Below are positions 8,807-15,098 of a stretch of 18,773 nucleotides of DNA, one piece after another. A model generated the notes under the pieces. That model saw only the letters and a program-made list of their open reading frames with translations, did not search any database and was not told the DNA's origin. The DNA comes from JAUVIB01 sp964424545. GTDB lineage: Bacteria; Calditrichota; Calditrichia; Calditrichales; Calditrichaceae. A program made the position numbers and the translations under genes. Positions within the stretch are counted from its first letter, which is position 1. Every line of letters begins with the position of its first letter. The stretch is taken from positions 1 to 18,773 of the forward strand of contig CAYRJN010000060.1 of the NCBI GenBank assembly GCA_964424545.1, given 5' to 3'.

Positions 8807-9730
8807 TTATTTTTCCCCTGTTTTATTTAAACTTTTAAGCCAATCCAGACATCTGATTTTCCACGAACTTAAATATCCCATATTATTTGCTAAAGAAAAA
8901 CCATGTCCGCCTTTAGGATAAATATGCATTTCAATATTCACATTATATTTATGCAGCGCCTCATAAAAAATTAAGCTGTTTTCAACCGGAACAACTTTAT
9001 CATCGGAACAATGGACCAAAAAGGTCGGCATTGTATCGGAAGAGACATTTTTTTCGGCGGAAAAATAGTTTATCAAAGATTCAGAGGGATTCTCACCCAG
9101 TAAATTTTTTCGGGAACCTTTATGGGTAAACTCTTCTTCCATCGTTATAACAGGATAAAGCAGCGCCATAAAATCAGGACGTGAACTCAAACTGTCAACG
9201 GCATCGTTTTTATACTGTTCCTCATTAAAATGGGTCCCCAGAGTTGCCGCTAAGTTACCGCCGGCAGAGAACCCCATCACTCCGATTTTATTTTTATCAA
9301 TTTTCCACTTTTCCGCATTTGCCCGCAAAAGTCTTATGGCGCGCGAGGCATCCAATAACGGCGATCTATATCTCACTTTATTGGTTATTGTATCATTTGG
9401 TAATCTATATTTTAGTACCGCGGCCACTATTCCATTTGAGTTAAGCCACTTTGCAACATCCGTTCCTTCCCAGGTATAAGCTATAGCATGGTATCCCCCG
9501 CCCGGGATTACAAGAACAGCCTGACCGGTAAAATTCCATTTCGACGGCAGATAAACCGCAATATCCGGATTGGAAACAACATAATAATGTTCATTGGAAT
9601 ACGACTCCTCCAATTTTTCTTTTGGCGAATTAGGGATATTACTTTCCCAAAGCGGAAGAATAAAACTTTGAGCTCTTAATAGAAATGGGAATAATACTAA
9701 CCATAACAATAGTAATTTTATTAATTTCAT
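8807..9730 (-). CDS. Secreted acetyl-esterase/xylan-esterase-like alpha/beta hydrolase
   Basis: The product is 307 residues with a signal peptide ending near LLRAQ (residue 21). The opening PLWESNIPNS and the oxyanion motif VIPGGGYHA (about 74-82) are typical of the bacterial acetyl-esterase/pectin- or xylan-esterase group of the alpha/beta hydrolases. The triad is visible as GFSAGG (S155), HCSDDKVVP (D244) and GGHGF (H276). Length and motif spacing match complete family members. Family members release acetyl groups from plant polysaccharides; the exact substrate is inferred from the flanking pectinase genes. GGGAG lies about nine bases before the ATG. It is the first gene after the long spacer, and its TAA stop is four bases before the next ATG, so the two genes are probably translated together. 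Confidence 0.9.
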   Translation of the reverse strand: MKLIKLLLLWLVLFPFLLRAQSFILPLWESNIPNSPKEKLEESYSNEHYYVVSNPDIAVYLPSKWNFTGQAVLVIPGGGYHAIAYTWEGTDVAKWLNSNGIVAAVLKYRLPNDTITNKVRYRSPLLDASRAIRLLRANAEKWKIDKNKIGVMGFSAGGNLAATLGTHFNEEQYKNDAVDSLSSRPDFMALLYPVITMEEEFTHKGSRKNLLGENPSESLINYFSAEKNVSSDTMPTFLVHCSDDKVVPVENSLIFYEALHKYNVNIEMHIYPKGGHGFSLANNMGYLSSWKIRCLDWLKSLNKTGEK

Positions 9731-9818
9731 ATTTTAAACTCCCTATTTATTAACGAGACATTATCTTTACCTAACTTGGGTAAGTTTCGATAAATCAGAA
9801 ATGTATCACAAAGACAAA

Positions 9819-9842
9819 ACAGGTGTCACCTTTTCAACCTGT
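9819..9842. promoter_or_regulatory. Candidate operator: nested inverted repeat upstream of the esterase gene
   Basis: ACAGGT (9819-9824) and ACCTGT (9837-9842) form outer arms, and AGGTG-T-CACCT (9821-9831) is a perfect palindrome nested inside. The site lies about 90-110 bases upstream of the ATG at 9730, a sensible place for a regulator of the second gene block. No regulator gene is visible in the window. Confidence 0.35.
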
Positions 9843-10035
9843 CGGAATGTTCCACAAACAAAGTCGGGAAATCTTAAATGCAAAATTTATCAGAAATCAT
9901 TAAAAACATGTCGTCAGAGCTTACATATATCGGATAGAAAGCAAATCTATTCTTAATATGATTCTACCCTTCTTTTTACACTTCCGTCATTTTGATTCCG
10001 ACGGGCAAAGAGACCCTATGTTATAATACGATAAA

Positions 10036-10049
10036 GGCTTTTTAAAGCC
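10036..10049 (-). terminator. Weak hairpin, possible terminator of the upstream block
   Basis: GGCTTT-AA-AAAGCC forms a 6-bp stem on the minus strand followed by TTTAT, about 180 bases after the alpha/beta-hydrolase stop. The tight 2-base loop and short T-run make it a weak candidate. Nothing better is visible in the spacer. Confidence 0.25.
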
Positions 10050-10231
10050 CCCGAATGATTCTATAAATTTTGACTCTTCTGAACAACTAACAATCAAAAA
10101 AATACCGACAACAAATTTGTTACAAGTTTTGCAGGCCTTATAATAATATCAGTCTTTTATTTATAATATTTAATCTCTTAATATAATTTTCATTTTCAAA
10201 TTTTCTCGCATCTTAATTATTTCATATCCTG

Positions 10232-11290
10232 TTACCTAATAGACGATGGGCCTATATATTCTTCAGGCGTACAATAGTTGATATCATAATATTTTAATTG
10301 CGTTTCATAAGCATTATAAGCATCTCCATGACAATCAGCGCTATATTCATCTTTTGCTCTCAATGCATTATATATTTCGTCATAACTACTCTTATTTTCT
10401 TCGGGTATGCTTTCATATCCCACTGTTTTACCGCTAAAAACATCATCCGTCAACGCGCCGATAATATAAAGCATATCTCTTCTGTTTTCTAAAAGTTCAT
10501 CCAATCCGCCGGCAATATAACTATGATTATTTTCAGGAAGTATCAGAAATTTTCTATCCGTTTTATCAGCAAGATTCCAAATAGTTAAGTCGATTCTGGG
10601 ATCGGTACCGGTACTGGCAAGACCATTCATCTGTATGAACGCTATATTCCCCTGAAGGGCACGAAGATCTTTTTGATTCATCGTAAAGGCAAACCAACCA
10701 TCTACCGAAAGGACTAAACTTGCTTCGCTGCCAAAACCTAACTCTAAATCCCTGCCTAAATCTTGGAATTTTTTCATAACATAAAAAGCCTGGCCTCCTC
10801 CTTGGGAGTGCCCCATTACGACCAGTTTAGAAAGGTTGAGGTGATAATCTCTTCTGGCTGCATTGGTAGCGTTTCTAAAAACGCTATATGTTTCATAGGA
10901 GTTATAACTCCCGCCGTGATCGGAGCCTATAACATAATAACCTTTGCTCGCCAAAAACTGCATAATACCGGTATAACTCGATACATGAGAATTACCGCCC
11001 ACCAAAAATAATACAACAGGCATATCTTCAGTTATTTTATCTTCTTCCGGCGCATAAACAACATACTCATCGGTCAGCCCTTCTTCAGGGTATCGTATCA
11101 CATTGTATTCGCCTAAAGTGTCATACTTTATTATGCTTATTGAAGATTTATTTTTAGAATTGTCATCATTGCCCAAGGCGCTCTCATTTGAAACATTATT
11201 CGTATCATAACCTATGTAATTATTTACCTTTTTACATCCAAATAAGTATGATCCTACAAATAATAAAGTCAATATCAATGCAATTTTCAT
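10232..11290 (-). CDS. Alpha/beta-hydrolase lipoprotein (cutinase/dienelactone-hydrolase-like esterase)
   Basis: The product is 352 residues. The lipobox LFGC puts the lipidated cysteine at residue 19, followed by a Ser/Asn-rich linker to about residue 52. The hydrolase fold shows PVVLFLVGGNSH as the oxyanion strand, VVMGHSQGGG with nucleophile S162, a candidate acid at D230 or D234 (TGTDPRIDLTIW), and PENNHSYIAG with H256. The spacing GHSQGG ... NNHSY resembles chlorophyllase/cutinase-like and polyester-hydrolase-related families; family members hydrolyse ester bonds. A polysaccharide-ester role is inferred from context. The start ATG has AGGAAAG about 10 bases upstream. The C-terminus carries no T9SS tail. 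It is the last gene of the upstream block, followed by a 501-bp gene-free region. Confidence 0.85.
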   Translation of the reverse strand: MKIALILTLLFVGSYLFGCKKVNNYIGYDTNNVSNESALGNDDNSKNKSSISIIKYDTLGEYNVIRYPEEGLTDEYVVYAPEEDKITEDMPVVLFLVGGNSHVSSYTGIMQFLASKGYYVIGSDHGGSYNSYETYSVFRNATNAARRDYHLNLSKLVVMGHSQGGGQAFYVMKKFQDLGRDLELGFGSEASLVLSVDGWFAFTMNQKDLRALQGNIAFIQMNGLASTGTDPRIDLTIWNLADKTDRKFLILPENNHSYIAGGLDELLENRRDMLYIIGALTDDVFSGKTVGYESIPEENKSSYDEIYNALRAKDEYSADCHGDAYNAYETQLKYYDINYCTPEEYIGPSSIR

Positions 11291-11361
11291 GATTATAATC
11301 TTTCCTTTTTAATCGTTATTCCAATGGTTTTAAATGCGTTATTCTTATGCTTTAAATTACA

Positions 11362-11527
11362 TAATTAGGTTTTCCTTAAAAAGTCGAGTATAAAAATTCC
11401 CCCAAAATTAAGGCTATCGGTTGCAAAGGTTTTCCGGATTATCCTTTATTTTCTTTGCAGATATAATATTTAAAAGATAATTAACTTTTTTTACTGATAG
11501 TTACGCTTTTTAAGGACACCCTAATTA
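11362..11527. mobile_element. Putative 166-bp MITE-like element with 22-bp terminal inverted repeats
   Basis: The left end (11362-11383, beginning TAATTAGG and ending CCTTAAAAAG) and the right end (11506-11527, beginning CTTTTTAAGGA and ending CCTAATTA) are reverse complements at 20 of 22 positions. Both outer ends finish in TA, as expected if a TA target had been duplicated, which is characteristic of IS630/Tc1-mariner-type elements. Inside are further inverted pairs: CTATCGGT at 11414 with ACTGATAG at 11493, and GCAAAG at 11423 with CTTTGC at 11453. No reading frame of note lies within. It fills most of the spacer between the CE2 and alpha/beta-hydrolase genes. A single copy is seen in this window, so mobility is inference; a large regulatory hairpin is the alternative. 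Confidence 0.5.
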
Positions 11528-11547
11528 TAAAACAGTTATCGCTATCA

Positions 11548-12711
11548 TCAAATACCTGTAGTTATGATATTATCCTCAATAAATTTTATTAAAATATTTG
11601 CCATGTTTTTATGATCTTCCACTTTGGGATGGCCCTCTTTCCCTTGATAGGGAAAGAAAAGAGTATACATATTTGAATCATCCATCAGTTCTACCGCGCT
11701 GTTAATGTATCCCGGCCAGGGAGAACCGCTTCTTGTTGCATCCATACTACCCAGTGTACAAATAATAGCGCTATTCGGGTAAACATCCCTAATTTTTCGA
11801 AGAAAATCTTTATAAGCATTTATCAAAAATTCATCTGAGGGTTTTTCAGTTCCAAATGTTGAAAACCTATAATATTCTGGCATATCTACTAACCACGAAT
11901 CATTTTGGAATAAATTAATTACTACAATATTTGGTGTAACTTGCGAATAATCCCAAAAGCTAGCTGGATTATTGGGATCTAATCGATAATACATTTCATC
12001 CATTATCATATCAAACCAACTGATTGTTATTCCAATTCCGCTCCGTGCAATACAATAGTAATCGGCATTAAAATGCCTTGCTGTTATGGCGGAATATGAC
12101 AAATAATTGTTAGTAAAGTGGCCTTCAGGAGAATCAGCGATAGTATCTTCGATAGCCCGCCCAGCCGTTATAGAATTACCATAGAACTCAATAATTAAGT
12201 CAGAAGGGAGCGGCGGCAAAATTTCAGCATCCTCACTAACCTGGAAACCATAAAAATATGTTTTACCGCAGCTTGCCCATTCTCCTCTTCTAAATATTTC
12301 AACGGAATGTTCTACGTTAGGTAATCCGGCAGCCAATGTGTACCACTGCTTTTCCGTTGTTGGCTCCAACATATAAAGACTATCATCAATAATTATATTA
12401 TAATAATTTTCCATTTGTTCATTTTTCAATAATGCCTTTATTTCTGTACCAACAAACCTGATTTTTATTGAAGAACCTGACCAATAAAGAATTGCGTTAT
12501 CTCCGGCATTCATATTTACACGGCCGTTATATTTAATATTTTCATCATCATAACTAATAAATTTGGGAGTGGCGCCATCCTTTTGCTTATTTTTTTGAGT
12601 TATCTCCTTATCAGGTGCATTGTTTACTATAGAGGAGACTCCAAAATTGCATGAAAATAATGTTAAAGATAAAATTATGTATGAAAATATAATTTTAATG
12701 TTTACTTTCAA
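11548..12711 (-). CDS. CE2-type SGNH carbohydrate acetylesterase, lipoprotein
   Basis: The product is 387 residues. The lipobox LFSC puts the lipidated cysteine at residue 21. Residues about 50-160 form the beta-sandwich domain typical of CE2 esterases (YNGRVNM, YWSGSSIKIRF, EIFRR, YFYGF). Residues about 172-380 are the SGNH hydrolase domain: EFYGNSITAG carries the presumed nucleophile S180, INLFQND the block-III Asn N270, and GHPKVEDH the presumed catalytic H361. CE2 enzymes remove O-acetyl groups from plant polysaccharides and commonly use a Ser-His dyad. It is clearly paralogous to the gene at 171-1258, sharing domain order and motifs such as SAITARHFNA/AAITARHFNA. No T9SS tail; it is probably anchored to a membrane. 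The substrate (pectin, xylan or mannan acetyl) is not resolvable from sequence. Confidence 0.9.
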   Translation of the reverse strand: MKVNIKIIFSYIILSLTLFSCNFGVSSIVNNAPDKEITQKNKQKDGATPKFISYDDENIKYNGRVNMNAGDNAILYWSGSSIKIRFVGTEIKALLKNEQMENYYNIIIDDSLYMLEPTTEKQWYTLAAGLPNVEHSVEIFRRGEWASCGKTYFYGFQVSEDAEILPPLPSDLIIEFYGNSITAGRAIEDTIADSPEGHFTNNYLSYSAITARHFNADYYCIARSGIGITISWFDMIMDEMYYRLDPNNPASFWDYSQVTPNIVVINLFQNDSWLVDMPEYYRFSTFGTEKPSDEFLINAYKDFLRKIRDVYPNSAIICTLGSMDATRSGSPWPGYINSAVELMDDSNMYTLFFPYQGKEGHPKVEDHKNMANILIKFIEDNIITTGI

Positions 12712-12718
12712 GATATTT

Positions 12719-12725
12719 TCCTTCC
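12719..12725 (-). promoter_or_regulatory. Shine-Dalgarno fixing a TTG start of the CE2 gene
   Basis: GGAAGGA on the minus strand lies seven bases before TTG at 12711. An ATG at 12727 is out of frame with the esterase, so the TTG is preferred. It yields a normal lipoprotein signal sequence. Confidence 0.65.
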
Positions 12726-12745
12726 ATGAACGTGGTAGGGTTATT

Positions 12746-12764
12746 ACAGTTAAGCTTTAACTGT
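12746..12764. promoter_or_regulatory. Inverted repeat between phosphoesterase and CE2 genes
   Basis: ACAGTTAA and TTAACTGT form perfect 8-bp arms around a 3-base centre, about 37 bases past the phosphoesterase stop and about 34 bases before the TTG start of the CE2 gene. On the plus strand five T residues follow it; on the transcribed minus strand none do. As a terminator it would therefore only work in the wrong direction. It may be an operator or an mRNA-processing hairpin. Confidence 0.4.
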
Positions 12765-12801
12765 TTTTATGTTTATTTAATAGTATTAAAGCCATTTAAT
12801 T

Positions 12802-15033
12802 TTATCTTAATTTTTTTGCCGTTACCGAAACCTCGTCCGACCACTTTGACCATTGTAAATTTTTATCCCTGTAACGTACGCGCCACCAACACGTTTCTCC
12901 ACTTTTCAATTTATAGAGTTCCAGCCAATACTTTGTAAGGTCTATTCCTTTATTTTTGTCGATAGGAGTAAAATCGGGCGCACCGCTGTCTGAATATAAA
13001 TCTTCAAAATCCCTTTTTATATCAACAATCAGCTTGTCGACATAATCTCCTTTTTCTGATGTTACCTGAAATTGAGAACTTAAAATATCATATTTACCCG
13101 AATATTTGGAAGCCTGTAAAATTATCGGGTAGGTTTGAACGCCTTTAGTTATGGCAACCGGCCTTTTCGGAGACGTTTCATCGGCTTTATCCCTAATGAA
13201 CGTATCAAATACTTCGTTGTTCATAACAAGCTCGCCATGCCCCAAAGAATATGAATTTGCCTCATATTTTTTCTTTGCAACATCTATATCGACAATTGTG
13301 TAACACCAATAATCGTGCGTTTTTTGAATTTCGGGATAATCTGTTTGATTGGCATATTCCCGCCATCTGTCAAGTTCGGCGCCGCCGCCGCCGTTTTCCA
13401 ACAGTCGTAAGTTCCCACTGGTAACTTGCCCGCGTTCATAGGCATGCGAATGTCCGTATGTTAAAATATCCGCCTTTTTATATTTACTTAACAAGGGGAT
13501 TAAATCATCTTGAACATAACGTTCATTCCCGTTAGGCCAGATTTCACTGTGTCCCGGCCGATGAGTAAAGACTATTACCCAATCGATATTAGGATCAACT
13601 TCCGCTTTCTGCATTAAACTATCCAACCACCAAAGTTTTACTTCTCTATAATTTTTTATGTCATACATATAATTAGTAATACTGTGATCGGCTATAAACA
13701 AGACACGTCCATACTTAAAGGAATAAAACATCTCCCCAAGCGGTCCTGCAAAATCTTCGTACTTCATATACTCATAATATTCATCCGCTTCATGCTCATG
13801 ATCGCCGATAGTTACCATGATTGGAACGTTTGCCGAAATCCCGGACATGGGCATAAACCACTCCCGCTTATATTCCGATAAATTCGGCCCGTAATGGACA
13901 ATATCACCGTTACACAAGGCTAAATTTAAGTTCTCTTCAATATTCGGATTGTCGTAAAGTTCCGTTACCTTCTCCCTAATAGCCGATATTACATCCTTTG
14001 TCTGTGCCGGGAAGGTGCGCGTATCGCCAAAAATCGCAAAACGAATATGTCCGCTCTTTTCACCTACGGACGGCGCCGTTTTAAATCTAAATATTTTTGA
14101 TTTCATATCTCCGGATATGGCTTGATAATAATAGACCGTATTCGGCTGTAAATTTTGTAATTTAACAGTATGATAGGTTGTAGAATCCAAAAATATATGA
14201 ACGTTACCGGACTGTACTTTATCAAGTTTCTTGTCAATTCCGTATTTTACAATCGATTCGGGTGAATTTGATGCATGCCAACAAATATAAATGGATGATT
14301 CCGTCGGCGATTGTAAATAGGGATATATTTTTGTGTCGGGCGGAGCAATCGCCATTGCCGGTTTGTCATGAAATCCGCCGAGTTTTTTCATCTTCTCTTT
14401 ACTTAATGCGGTTGAATACAACTTAATATCCGAAACATATATCTCATTATCTTCTCCGTTATCATCTGCAAAAAATAAAATACCGTTCGGATCTAAAGAA
14501 AATCGTTGATCTACACGTTGATAATACCCGTCAAATACTTTTACTCCATCTAAATAATAGACATATAGTCTTCGGTTCTTAACGGAAACGCCCAACCGAT
14601 ACCATTCATTGGCTTTTAAGGCTGTAGGTGAATACCACGTTCCCTCGCTGCCAAATTTACCGCTTTTTTCTACAAAGCATTCGGCATTATCGCTATTCTT
14701 TAAATCCGTTTGAAAAAGGGCGTACATTTTATTTAACGCGGGAATTTTTACATCAAAAATAATACTATATTCGTTAACTCTTTTCTGCCCTCTCTTTACC
14801 CGGATATTATGTATTGCTTTAAAATAACTTCCGGAAGCAATACGCAGCGCTCCGTCATTCTCGTTTGGACCTGCAACGGCTTCTGCATTGCCATATAAAA
14901 TTAAATCTTCGCCAAACTCAGCCTTGGACAGATTATTTGCATCATTAAAATCCCAATGGCCGACCAATTGCGCTTTTAAACTTAACGACATTATAAATAA
15001 AAAGCTTAAAGCATAATAACTGATGTACTTCAA
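12802..15033 (-). CDS. LamG-domain purple-acid-phosphatase-like metallophosphoesterase, secreted
   Basis: The product is 743 residues and starts at TTG, supported by AAAGGAG nine bases upstream. A signal peptide ends near LSLKAQ (residue 22). Residues about 23-215 resemble a LamG/concanavalin-like jelly roll (VGHWDFND near the start, YVSDIKLYSTALS at the end). Residues about 235-320 look like the fibronectin-type N-domain of purple acid phosphatases. Residues about 330-600 are a calcineurin-like phosphoesterase with FGDTR (D337), NGDIVHYG (D377), GDHE (D411, H412), THRPGH (H491) and GHSHAYERG (H528, H530). The usual GNHE asparagine is aspartate here. A C-terminal beta domain (about 610-743, WRVRYRDKNLQWSKWSD) follows, and no T9SS tail is present. 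Likely periplasmic or extracellular; phosphomonoester or phosphodiester hydrolysis is inferred from the family. Confidence 0.88.
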   Translation of the reverse strand: MKYISYYALSFLFIMSLSLKAQLVGHWDFNDANNLSKAEFGEDLILYGNAEAVAGPNENDGALRIASGSYFKAIHNIRVKRGQKRVNEYSIIFDVKIPALNKMYALFQTDLKNSDNAECFVEKSGKFGSEGTWYSPTALKANEWYRLGVSVKNRRLYVYYLDGVKVFDGYYQRVDQRFSLDPNGILFFADDNGEDNEIYVSDIKLYSTALSKEKMKKLGGFHDKPAMAIAPPDTKIYPYLQSPTESSIYICWHASNSPESIVKYGIDKKLDKVQSGNVHIFLDSTTYHTVKLQNLQPNTVYYYQAISGDMKSKIFRFKTAPSVGEKSGHIRFAIFGDTRTFPAQTKDVISAIREKVTELYDNPNIEENLNLALCNGDIVHYGPNLSEYKREWFMPMSGISANVPIMVTIGDHEHEADEYYEYMKYEDFAGPLGEMFYSFKYGRVLFIADHSITNYMYDIKNYREVKLWWLDSLMQKAEVDPNIDWVIVFTHRPGHSEIWPNGNERYVQDDLIPLLSKYKKADILTYGHSHAYERGQVTSGNLRLLENGGGGAELDRWREYANQTDYPEIQKTHDYWCYTIVDIDVAKKKYEANSYSLGHGELVMNNEVFDTFIRDKADETSPKRPVAITKGVQTYPIILQASKYSGKYDILSSQFQVTSEKGDYVDKLIVDIKRDFEDLYSDSGAPDFTPIDKNKGIDLTKYWLELYKLKSGETCWWRVRYRDKNLQWSKWSDEVSVTAKKLR

Positions 15034-15042
15034 AATAAATTA

Positions 15043-15049
15043 CTCCTTT
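15043..15049 (-). promoter_or_regulatory. Shine-Dalgarno fixing a TTG start
   Basis: AAAGGAG on the minus strand lies nine bases before TTG at 15033. No in-frame ATG begins a better signal peptide, so this site supports the TTG start of the phosphoesterase gene. Confidence 0.7.
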
Positions 15050-15082
15050 ATTAAATTTATTAGAAATTTACAAGTAATAGAC

Positions 15083-15098
15083 AGTGTTATATAACACT
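15083..15098. promoter_or_regulatory. Perfect 16-bp palindrome at the DUF6259 gene's stop codon
   Basis: AGTGTTATATAACACT reads identically on both strands and overlaps the TAG stop of the preceding gene. No T-run follows on the minus strand, so it is not a classical intrinsic terminator. It could be an operator, an mRNA-stabilising or processing hairpin, or a weak attenuator before the phosphoesterase gene. The function is inferred only from symmetry and position. Confidence 0.4.

Larger units (their letters stand above)
9731..10231. other. Gene-free 501-bp intergenic region, probable unit boundary and promoter region
   Basis: I find no reading frame with protein-like composition on either strand. 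The region holds several symmetric sequences: AACAAATTTGTT (10110-10121), GGCTTT/AAAGCC (10036-10049), CCGTC/GACGG arms around 9983-10003, and a nested inverted repeat at 9819-9842. The gene downstream on the minus strand (9730) has GGGAG about nine bases before its ATG, so a promoter for the second gene block most likely lies here. An extended -10-like TGTTATAAT (10019-10027) is on the plus strand, where no gene follows. Confidence 0.6.

Noticed and set aside
10019..10027. Extended -10-like TGTTATAAT on the plus strand
   Set aside because: There is no well-spaced -35 and no plus-strand gene or RNA structure of note downstream. In AT-rich DNA this is expected by chance.
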